64,000 bases of DNA, from assembly GCA_964036155.1 (NCBI GenBank), contig OZ038423.1, positions 1,550,001-1,614,000 of the forward strand, given 5' to 3'. How positions within the stretch are numbered: the stretch's first letter is position 1; each line of letters opens with the position of its first letter. Source of the DNA: Diploscapter coronatus. Taxonomy: Eukaryota; Nematoda; Chromadorea; Rhabditida; Rhabditidae. Below the pieces are notes generated by a model. It searched no databases and was not told the origin of the DNA. It was given only the letters and a program-made list of their open reading frames with translations. The translations under genes were made by a program, and so were the position numbers. Of the stretch, positions 37,203 to 48,046 are shown piece by piece.

Positions 37203-40200
37203 TGCTTGAGGCGCGTACCATATCAAATTAACCGAAGCGACATTGTCATAAATTGCGGCTTAAAGTCACACAAAGACTTGAGTAGAGTAATTTCAGACTT
37301 TGACACAAACCAGCCATTGGAGCTGTGCTACGCCTGTCACAAGTACTATCAGTCCACCTATCCCGATCTTCCTAATCAATTTAGTCAGGTAAAAACTGCG
37401 ACATGTCGTGAAGTGCAGCTTTTTCATACGAAAAATTGAATTTTACAATCTTTGCCAAGTTGTCTGTCAATTTGCATGGTGCATTATTGTGGCGTCGAAT
37501 GTTTTCCTGACATTTCTCCCTGCTTTTTCATCATTCTGTGTGCCCCTCGCTTCGCACTCCAATCACCTTTCAAAATCTCGAATTCGAATTGCAAAAGAAC
37601 GCAAAATTGAGCAGAGCAGAAAGTGTCATCTTCTTCTTCTGCATTTTCCATTTTCACTGTGGCCCTCTTTAACTTTACACACTTCTCTTCTCGAAAAATA
37701 CCATCTCGTGCCAGCGTTAACCCCAATCTTCACTTCATTTTTCTCCAACTGTACGACTTTTTATTCCATCACTCAATTTGATCTGTTCTTAAAAATATCA
37801 TTACTTTCTATGAAAATCACCTTCTTTCTATGTTTCTCCACTGTGGTCTGCAAAACTTTTTTCATTCTATCACTAAAACCACTAAATTTATTCGTCTTTC
37901 AGATTGCTCTATTTTTAAAAACACCATTATTTTTTGTGAAGATCACCCTATCTCCATTGCTTTTTCACTTTGATCTATACAATTTTCATGCTATTAGCCA
38001 ATCCAAAATCTTTTGTTTTTGTTTCTATAAAATTGAATCTATTTTCCTTAAAATCAAATGAGTTTGCCTAAAACTTATGATATTTACAAATTACGCGAAT
38101 TTTAGCAGCAGCAACCAAGGACGATGTCAATCGACGACGATTCCTGTGCAGTGGGTTCGTCATCTTCAACTTCAGGTCCAAATGCAAATTATCGCAATCC
38201 CCGTCTAGACGCACTCCGATCAGTCTCTTCCTCGGACACCGAGGGCAGTCAATCGACTTCTCAAACCTCCCCTCTGATTTCCCCATTCTCGCCATTCGGC
38301 AGCCCTCTATTCAATCAACAGAACCTGCCGAATCCTTGTAAGATTTTATTCCATCTTGACTAGAAAATGTTCAAAGATATGAAAAATGATAGCGTCCTGT
38401 AATTGTCTAACTTTTGGTTATTAATTTTCCGAGTTCTTGTAAGCTAACAAATTTCGCCTGCAAAAGTTCATCATAAAGAAAGACTATAAAAGTTCGCCTA
38501 TTCCTTTTCTCCGAACAATTGGCAAAACAGAAATCGCTAGATTTATCCAAAAAAAGGCTAAGCCGATCTTCATCTTACGGGTCTAATACGCAAAATGATC
38601 GCTTTCCATGCGTCAACAGCGCAGATATGTTTTCGATAAGTCTGTTCAAGTTTCAATTACAAACTCACATCATTCACAAGTCCCCCTATGATATGGAAAT
38701 TGTTTTCATTCAAAGTTTGCGGTAATTTGATTTGGCCGTTCTCTCCCATTCTTGTTAAGTCCTGTTCTCGCACCTGCATATACTCAATACATATTCATGC
38801 GCATTGAATTCCTTCTTTCTCAAGAGTCTAACCTACCGTAGTTTTGGCGAGTTTCGGCCACACCCCCTAAACATACAGCCCTCTCCCCATTCTCCATCAC
38901 ATTGATCCCTCGCCCTGTAATTTGATTTCTCCAAACCCAACTTGCCTTTACCTCTCCCCTTTCGAAACCAAGCCTCATTTGTAATCTTCAAGTCAATGCT
39001 TTAATGAGCAGAATATGTAATGTCAGAATGTCACACCGAGTTATTGAATTTTGATGTGTCTTGGAAGAAATAAAAACGCGGATGTTTTGCTTTTAGACGA
39101 GCGAAAAAAACGCTGCCGGAATTCTTTGAGTTCACTCACTTTTTGTGCGAATAGATGGACGCTTCTCTTCAAATTTACACAGTCAAGACATACATTTTAC
39201 GAAAATACTAAGCTTCTAGAAACATTTTGACTCATTTTGAGAGATTTCGCGAAATCTATCAATTCCTAGATAAAGCCAAAATTTTAGAAAAGTTCCAAAT
39301 GATCAATTTCAGACGACTTGATGGCGTCCTGCAACTCCTCTGAGCTTCAGCAGGTCATCTCAGCTTTAATGTCTCCGCCCTTCCCGCTGATGCCTCTCTC
39401 CGCAGAAGTGCAGAGACTTCTTCTGGAAAATCGTAAATATTATCGTCAATGACCGGATGACTTGAGACAAAATAAATGATACACAAATAGTCGTCTAACT
39501 CATTCTTTGGGCATGATGTAATAATAATAATAATAGCATAACGTCTGTGTTGCAAACAAGACGCTAATTATTATACATCAAAAGGCAGTGTCATTTACTT
39601 GGTCTCAAATAACCAGTCGTTAACAATACGATCAATCCAAAACTTGACTTTAGTTTCAGAGCTCCCATTGACGCCACCAGCAAATCTACCTCCCATCTGG
39701 AATCTACCCATGCTGATGCAGCTACAGCAACAAATGGCTCAGGAAATCTCGGGAAATTCCGCAAAAATCAAATCGGAATCTGAGAGAAATGAGGAATTCC
39801 CGCTAGATCTCAGCAGCACCGTCAATTCCGACGTACAAAACGATTTTTTTTTCGCCTTTCTAAGTAGGAAAATTTTTAGGGGACCACCCCATTGAATTGC
39901 GATGCGAATTTTCTGGAGAATTTGATGCAGCAAAATTCGGCTGAAAAGAACGACAGAAAAAGGCCTTTCGAGTGCAGCGACAAATCGAGGTCTTCTATTG
40001 AAAATGATTGTCAAAAATTTCAATTTTTCAAAAAAAGTTGCAGTAGCCCCGATTCGGTGAAGAATGGCTATGCAGCGAAAAGGAACTACAGCCCGATGGA
40101 CCTGGCTGCGGCAGTCGATGATATCAGATGCGGAAAGTTGGGAACTAGGAGGTTGGAAGTTTGTCAAGTTCGGCCTCATGTATTTTTACTTCCTTTTCTG

Positions 40201-43153
40201 GAAAATAACAAGAGGAAGAGGAAAACGGGAGTAAAAAGTACAAGAGTCCTGAAGTTCACCTTTTAATTATCAAAAGTTCAATGATATTTGTAAAAATCGT
40301 AGAACTTCTTGAATCTATTATTGATAATCGATAATTAAATTTTGACCCATTATCACTTGAAAAAATAACCGACAAAATTTACAAATATTTCGAAAATTCA
40401 ATTTCTTTCCGCCTACACAAATATCTCTGAAAATCGAAATTCTCTCGCCCCTCTAAAATATCAACAAACAAATTGACATCACGAAAAAATGCGCAGCATT
40501 TGAAAAATGAATGATATTGATTTTAGGGCGAGTGTGGTCTACGGAATTCCTCGATCCACTCTGAGGAATAAGATCTACAAAATTGAAGCTGCTGAGGAAG
40601 TCGCGGGAATGGTCAATACCAGCAGGTATAGCAATCACAAAATTAAAGAAAATTACCATAAAGATAATAAAATATTAATAGACATTATCATATTATATTT
40701 AAGCCCATGGTAAAGGCTAATCAGAGTTTAAAAATTTTTGTATGGACAAAATCTCTCATTTCACAAACCAGCGCGTTTCCCCAAACATCTCATACTTATG
40801 TCATTACCACTCTTCACTAGATGCAATAAACGCGATCATTAAAAATCAGCGTGTTCAATTTGAAGAGTGGAATCAGAGTCAAGCAAAGAAGAGTTTTTTC
40901 TTCGAATTATTGCCCTGCATTCGACCACTATTGAGCGGATCGCGACCAGCGAACGGGGCCAAAATATCCAAATAAATTAATTAATCTCAATTTTTCAGAA
41001 GACGAAAACCTGGAGGCCAGAGTTCGGCAGAGAAGAAAATCGCTGATACCATTGAGAGGGAGAAGAGGTATTTTCATAAATTGATAAAAAAATTCATCTT
41101 TTATAAAATTACTATTTAAAAAATCAATAAAAGTGATTAAAAAACCATAAAATTGTTACAATTTAAGCAAAAATCGATAAACCGACAAACCAAATTCAGA
41201 AGCATTTCTATCACGTCAAACCGCAGCATTCGTCACTCAGAGGAAAGGGAATCGTCGGATTTGACGCCGCCACCGATGGAGACGATGCCGATCCAGCAAA
41301 ACGAATCCAATGAATCACCAAATTCGAGTGAGCCCCCGCCGAACAACTCGCTGAATCTTCCTTCAAAAAGCCTACTTGAGCAGTTAGCATGTAAATATTT
41401 TTAAAATTATTAAACATTCAAACTAAATTCGACCAGATCTAGGCAATGCTTAAGCCAACATCTTCGTACGTATTCCCCGTTTTTAACCCAAATTATCTAC
41501 TAAAATCTGGTTGCGTACTCCCTTATATATCAACATCTTGTAGAAAAAATTTCTTTTCGTGTACCCCTTCCCTGTATTTCTCTAATTTAGCTGAAAATCG
41601 CCCTAGGTCTGTCTAGATCCGAATTGAGTTCATCAATTTGAATTATGATGATTATGATTTCAGCAGGCCTCGATCTAGCAAGTCTTTCTATGAACGGAAT
41701 TTCTTCTCTCTGGCAGAATCTGTTCAATAATCAACCGGTATGACTAGGAAAAACACTTATGAACTCCCTTTTCTTTTAACTTTAGATGCCCTTCAAATCA
41801 GATCCGATGAGTTTTGTCAGTGCAACTAATGGGAAACATTCCTCAAACTCATCGTCGAACAGCCAAAATGGGTCTGGAGAGGATTGGAAGAAAAGCCGGC
41901 CTAAGAGAGGGCAATATAGGTGAATTTGGCTATTTGAAAACCTCAAGCCCTGAAGCCATGCGAAATAGTGCATGGCTAGGGAAGGGTATTGGAAGGTACG
42001 GGTTTCTTTTTCCATACTATTTCGTATGGCTTGAAGACTTATGGTCCCCAAGTTACCGATGAATTTTAAAGAAATTCGTATCCTTCCACCCATGCCCTTT
42101 TATATTTTACGCCTTATTTTCGGTTAAAAAGCCGAAAAAAATCTAAAATTTTGGTGCTGGTATCTATTCTAGGTCGATTTGTTTAAGAGTAACTTTAGTA
42201 AAAAAAATGAATACGAATAAATTTAGGAAATACGATAAAAACGCCCTGGATGAGGCTGTTCGCAGTGTTAGAAGAGGTGAAATGAGTGTTCACCGAGCGG
42301 GCAGCTACTTTGGAGTGCCACATTCCACGTTGGAGTATAAGGTGAGGAGAAATTAGCATCGTTTTGAAATATCGTAAAATCTAAAATAGAAGCCCGTGGA
42401 TTTCTATTTTCCAAGCCCAAATTAAAAAAAAAAAATTCGAATTTTCAAGCCGTCATAACACCTCATTCAATGAACGTAATCACTTCAAATCAAGACTAAA
42501 TCTACTCTACGCACTCGAATGAACATTATAAAACACTTTCTGAGATTATTCGAGTTGAGTAATGGGTAGTTCTGGCATTTTGGGGACTAGACTTCTAGTT
42601 TAGGGGAACTTTGATTTGAAATTCTACGGTATCATAAATTTCAGGTGAAAGAGAGAAACCTTCTAAGAAAGAAGAAAGACCCTTCATCTCAGCCCACTTC
42701 GAGCACAGGGGGTATTGAAGGCCTCTCAGCTGCAATGACTTTGCCCCTGCCAGCCAACTTGCAGGTACCATCATTTTAAATTATTTAAGATTTTGGGTTT
42801 GAGTAAATACTATTGTCCTGGTCAAACGAAGTGATAGATCGTGCGTTGAACATATAACTATGAAGGAAATTTTAAATTACTGAATGCAAAATGACGAAAT
42901 GATTTTTTTCTACCCTGTTTCTTCCGTCCTTTTCTCTCTAACACGACTTTTCGTCATTTTGTTATTTGCATTTCGTCACTACGTCATTTAAAGGTTGCCA
43001 ACCATGAAGCATAAACAATGCTGAGAATTATTTCAGAATGCACCCGATCTCCAAGCCACTCTTTGTGCCCAGCCAATGTCGATGTCATTCGAAACCTCGA
43101 TATCCGAAGACGGTGCCAAACAATTCCACGTCCCCTCGTTCGTTTCTGTTTAA
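37203..43153 (+). CDS. mbr-1: MBR-1/Mblk-1-type transcription factor with two pipsqueak domains, 5' end unresolved
   Basis: Nuclear DNA-binding regulator of the Mblk-1/E93/LCOR family; C. elegans MBR-1 acts in neurite pruning. Fourteen exons were joined in phase. The first recognised (37203-37388) has a cysteine motif CYACHKYYQSTYPDLP. Ser-rich exons follow, then SAEVQRLLLENQ and NLPPIWNLPMLMQLQQQMAQ (39660-39831), containing PLDLS, the classical CtBP-binding motif. Pipsqueak helix-turn-helix 1 is RNYSPMDLAAAVDDIRCGKL continuing with VVYGIPRSTLRNKIYKI (40080-40600). Domain 2 is KYDKNALDEAVRSVRRGEM with SYFGVPHSTLEYKVKERNL (42224-42700). The C-terminus ends HVPSFVSV, stop 43151-43153. Two helix-turn-helix domains in this order are diagnostic. 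The start codon and true first exons were not found. Several introns carry MITE-like repeats. Confidence 0.88.
37690..38015 (+). repeat. Degenerate tandem repeat of about 120 bp in an mbr-1 intron
   Basis: Two to three diverged C/T-rich units, e.g. CTGTTCTTAAAAATATCATT with ATGAAAATCACCTTC, and GCTCTATTTTTAAAAACACC with GTGAAGATCACCCTA. The unit length is a multiple of three, so a long spurious frame stays open across it. Confidence 0.45.
39448..39620. repeat. MITE-like family G copy
   Basis: AATGACCGGATGACTTGAGA at the left, TCATTTACTTGGTCTCAAAT at the right. It starts about 15 bases after the donor of an mbr-1 exon (39432), so the intron is nearly all element. Confidence 0.7.
41935..42056. 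repeat. MITE-like family A copy
   Basis: CCTGAAGCCATGCGAAATAG at the left mirrors CTATTTCGTATGGCTTGAAG at the right. It fills much of the intron just before the second pipsqueak exon of mbr-1. Confidence 0.7.
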
Positions 43154-43734
43154 TTCCCACAAGTTCTTCAATTTTAAACTCCACTTAAATATGAAGTCTT
43201 AGCATTTTTATCATGGCTACTCACAGGTACTGAAAAATCGTACCTGCACCTTTTACCCGTAGGTAGTCCTGACTTTTTTACTTACATATTCTTACATCCT
43301 GTAATCATTATTTCCGAAAACAAATAGCATTTGAGTTGCCAAATATTAGTTTAATATCATATTCAATTAAGTCATATCTAAGCTTTAATTATCATGCATA
43401 TTCAACTATTAAATTATGCCAAGAATGCGACATATCATATGTACAGTTTTGAATATCACACGATTCTTATCCATATCGAAATAAGCTTTATATTTGATAA
43501 GACTTTGTAATGATGATTAACTTTTACACAAATTCGAAATTCGAATAAACATTCATGTTTGTATTTAACGATCACTAAAAATTAGCATGGTAGTAGCATT
43601 CAATAATGCATATACTTGTTAAATATAGAAGTACGGTATGTTTTAGTCGTGTAAATGTATAAAATTGGAAACATGTAGTCATTTTTTAGAATTAACGTAC
43701 AACTTTATGTAAATACAGACTCTAGTCTCTGTCA

Positions 43735-43815
43735 GGCTAAGAAAATTTATTTTCTAACCACTAAAATCGCTGTGCACCACTTTGCACGCCTCCCAGATTT
43801 CAGCATCAACAATAA
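43735..43815. repeat. Partial MITE-like family D copy
   Basis: TTTTCTAACCACTAAAATCG, CACCACTTTGCACGCCTCCC and TTCAGCATCAACAATAAT match the right half of family D; the left half is missing. Confidence 0.7.
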
Positions 43816-44284
43816 TGAGCTGAAAACTTACGACACTTCGTGCACATTCATCGTTCATTCACTGTATTCTAATTTGCAACTCTTCTAGAAATTTTTATAT
43901 TAGTTTATTTTCACCAAAAATGGATGATAATTCCATTTCTCCAAATAAAGCACGAAATATTACACTTTCAAGGTTAAAGACAGGCTAATTGAAATCCTTG
44001 ATTAACATTTATTGCCGTTGCTATATAAATTCCCAATATCTCAAAATGTTACGACTTGGACTCATTTGACATAATATTTGCACAAAAAACCTAGACTTAT
44101 CTGATTTCCAACGAGAGAACACTCAACTTTCGGCGTCTACATGACAATTTGAATATTCTGCGAGGTTCTAATTAGCAAATAATTCGGTTATCATACGAAA
44201 ATGTTTCATATTCAGTATCGCGAGATCTACACCTACTAGCTTCAACGTAAAAACAGTGGATAATTAATTCGAATTAATTAACTC

Positions 44285-44385
44285 CAGCCCAGATTTAGGG
44301 AGCATTTTCGTCAGATGAAAGTAGACTAGGGGGTAGATCGCAATGCTTTTCTGAGGATTGTCCTCCCTAGGACTGTATCAAACTG
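44285..44385. repeat. MITE-like family C copy
   Basis: AGGGAGCATTTTCGTCAGAT, GTAGACTAGGGGGTAGATCG and TGTCCTCCCTAGGACTG; nearly the same as 52812-52912, same orientation. Confidence 0.75.
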
Positions 44386-44806
44386 AAATTAAACCGATTA
44401 ATGCTATGAAATGATAGAGAAGATACCTTATCATCAATCAGATAGTGAAAAAGAGAGATTGACTAAGAAGAGAAAATAAGAAAAATACGCTAACATTGAT
44501 ACTGCCAACGAACAATATTATGCTTTGAATACGTTCAATAACTGTTCACAAGAAATCGATTAACTATTTTTGTTATAAGTCTTGAAAAAAATACTTTGAA
44601 ATTACTATAAAATAAATATTGGATTTGGTTGCAGAATTTTTAAAATAAAATATTTTAAAGAATATTTATTTCAGTTACAATTATCCCTCATCACTTTTCG
44701 ATATCTTCGAGAGTTGTCTGTATCATGTGCATTGAAGTTAAATTATTATTTCACATTTTATTGAATAAAATTTCTATATGAAATCTGAGATTATTATAGT
44801 TAAGCT

Positions 44807-46822
44807 TTATTTTATGTTAATTTTTCCAATTTCACGCCATTTATTCGTTTGTTGATCGTATTCCTCGATTGAATTACAAAAAATTGTTCCATGAGAAAAT
44901 CTTTGAAATCTAAGTTAACAAATATTTTGTATAAAGATATGCAAAATCTCAGCTCACCCTCCGATTGCATACAATTTCTTGTTAGCAACAACAAGAGAAT
45001 GACCAAATCTTCCATAATTCATGTCAGCGATTCGAGAAATTCGACTGTCAACTGGAGCTGAGGGGTCGAAACATATAGAGGATTTTAATATACCATTACT
45101 AAATATATAATGATACATTATTTAACATACAAAAGTAACGACTTCCATCCTCCAGCTATGTAAATTTTTCCATTTAATGATGCAACTCTGAATGAACTTC
45201 GTCCTTCTGGAATCTCTCCGATTTCAATCCATTCCCGTTCATCGTCTGATAATCGATATATCTTTCTACTAACAAGTCCATCAATAACTGAATACCCATA
45301 ATTACAATAATGAATATGCTACAATGTGACCGTATAAAATTTCATCGCATGTTATTGTTTGAACATCACTAATTGGAACAGGAAAAGCAGACCCTATTTG
45401 CCATTTTTCATCTATTAAAACCTGAATAAATTATTTCATGGATTTTCATTTGATCTTCTTACATCAACTCGATCCGTATTGTTCCTTGTTTCAGGATAGT
45501 GTCCACCCAAAAAATACAATTTGTCTTTGAAATAAGCCACAGATGCGGAATAACGCCATTCAGGAGGATCTGGGCCTGTAAAATTCTTTGAATCGGTCAT
45601 TCATGGATCTGTTGATAAGACCTCTTGAAATTTGTCGAGTATTCAAGTCATATATTTCAAATGACCTATTTCCGCCACTAATTCCAAAAATCTGAAGCTT
45701 GAGAAATTATTCGAAATAATGAACATAAGAATTTACTTTATTCTGTGTAGTTGCTACTTGATATGAGCTATAACAATTATGGAATTTTGCAATATCTTCG
45801 ACTAAGCAGGTAGATGAATCGAACAAACATATTCTCCCCTCGTGTTGTTTACCATCATTTAGATAATAAACTAAATTATTACGAATCGTTTCAAAGTCTC
45901 TTACTTAGCTTTTAGCATAACTTCTTACGATAAAATAAAATGTTATGCGAATTATTGAATGAATTGTCTCCACCAATCTGCAAATTATTGATATTTCGGG
46001 CTAGTTTATTCATTCTATTGTTAAGCAACGGGATTTCAATTCCTTTCTGAAACTATCATTTCAATTTTAGTAATGAATTATTTGTTTTCAAAATGCCAAA
46101 AGTACTATTTTATTAAGGAAAATAACTTTGACTACCTTTCCAGGTGGCAGAAAATAATGTAGCATAACATAAAACGTAATAAACCTTACATAATAACTTA
46201 CCGATTGAGAAGTTGATACCTTTTCCACAACTCCCTGAATTGAAGACTCTTTGAATTCGACTCCTTCATTCTCCATCCATTTGTCGAAAGCATCTGGGTT
46301 ATTCAACACTGGCTTTATGCTATTTATTCTCTGGGCAAATTTTTCTAAAATAGTAAATACGTTATGCTTTGCAGATAATTGAATAACCTAAATCATTATA
46401 TTTCTCAAACATTGCAGTGATAATATCTTTAATATGATCATTCTGAAAATCGTAGAAATCTGGCATCTAAAATTCCGCTGACATTTCTTATTGATGAAAT
46501 GCTTCTTAGTTCACCCTCGATCGATCCATTAGAAAACGCCATTTTCTATATTCCATTCGTGCTTCTTTAGGCATGTCTTTCGAAATCGCATTAATGATAT
46601 TGATTCTATCGGAAATAGATAAATGATCCGCTTTCCATAGACCTTTGATGATATTTTTCTGTGAAACATCTAACATTTCAACAAATGATGGTAGTTGCTA
46701 AAGATTTTTGATAAAATTCCATCATTTAAAAGAACATAATTCATTACAGAAAATTTACTTTGAATTTCAACTTACGGTTTTGGAAAGAGGATTTGTAGAA
46801 GTTGATGTAGGTTCATGGCCCA
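44807..46822 (-). CDS. Kelch-repeat protein, full-length copy
   Basis: About twelve exons and roughly 470 residues, start at 46822 ([16 protein letters not shown]). The N-terminal third is helical and charged ([40 protein letters not shown]) and is not a BTB domain I recognise. The C-terminal part has kelch blades with Gly-Gly doublets: KDKLYFLGG (45530), NGKIYIAGG (45150), KKLYAIGG (44960), each preceded by a Trp-containing strand such as [11 protein letters not shown]. The final exon reads [18 protein letters not shown], stop at 44807. Kelch repeats form beta-propellers for protein binding; the partner is unknown. The last five exons have a close inverted paralogue at 51602-52550. The gene lies tail-to-tail with mbr-1 and upstream of the daf-4 3' end on the same strand. 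Confidence 0.75.
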
Positions 46823-48046
46823 TCTTAATTGGACTTGGTTGACTTCGATTTCAATTAATGTCTATCAACGCTTGCTTGAATAATAAAAATGGAATAACGA
46901 CACAATTTCGCACTTGAAACGTTCGAATTTTATGCAGATAATATAAAGATCGATAAACTGTGTAATTTACAGTATTCTACTGTCTACCTTCATGATATTT
47001 CGGTTAGAAGACAAGGCATGTCATGTTCCAAACACATAAATGTGTGATAGTCCTAACATCTTCTGTCAACTTATTTAAAAGCAAATAGCATTTTATTGAC
47101 GTTTTTATGGCTATGAGAGAACCTTAAATTTTGAGTCCGCAAGCTTCGCTCACTTTGGGAAGCAAAAATTGATTCTGGGACCGTTCTAAAGTTAGTCGTT
47201 AACGAAATTTCGAGAAAAGTGAATTTCTGAAGTCCCAAAGAGGTTCCACATGATTATATCTTGGATGTATAAAATTCGTTCATTTTTGCGCTATTTTTAT
47301 CGTGCAAGTTGTCAAAAATGTACTTTTATGAATTATTTTATCGATAAAATCATCGACACTGTAATATATACACATATATATGAAATATGTGAAATAGCCC
47401 GCTAGAATGATAGTGTCCAATGGTACGCAAATCGAAATATGGAGATGAAAGGAAATCGATAAATATATCTGATAACACATGACTGAGGGTGAAAAAGATA
47501 TCGTACCATGCCAGATTTGAAATTTTAGGGACTTTTGTGAATTATAAAAAATCATACATTTTAGATAATTTATCAAAAATTCCTTGAAATATAAATCGAT
47601 AAAAAAATTCAATAATGTCAAATTCATTCTCGAATGCTTGTCGATTCACGGCGACTTCATGGCTACAAAAATTATGGGCTAAAACTGGCTAAAAATTGAA
47701 ATATTTGAAGTTTTATTTTTAAATTGCAACGTTGAATTCGCGCAAGCCGACAAGACTCTGAAAATCTATCATTTCGTAAGAATCTACTCGTGGAATTGTA
47801 CATAAAATATGGGAAACGTATCACGGAGATCGGATATATTCTAATTTATAGATTTTTGATTTAAAAATTCAGGAGAAAATAATAATAAATCTGAGTTTTC
47901 ATAATCATTTAGAGAAATCTTAAATTGATGAAATCGCATATCTTATAAAAGCAATATAACTACCGTAATTTAGCCAGAAATATTTATATGTAGTATTTCT
48001 ATTCTTCTCTAACTGCTGAATTATTACTTGTGCACGCATTCCGTTC
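46823..48046. other. Intergenic region between daf-4 3' end and the kelch gene start
   Basis: About 1.2 kb, A/T-rich, no exon or RNA gene seen. Should hold the daf-4 3' UTR and the kelch promoter. Confidence 0.5.

Larger units (their letters stand above)
43154..44806. other. Convergent intergenic region between mbr-1 and the kelch gene
   Basis: No exon seen. Holds a partial family D repeat and a family C copy. Both flanking genes end here, so it should contain two 3' UTRs. Confidence 0.55.

Noticed and set aside
37408..38061. 217-codon open frame rich in Phe and Leu
   Set aside because: Lies between two well-supported in-phase mbr-1 exons and is explained by a C/T-rich degenerate tandem repeat.
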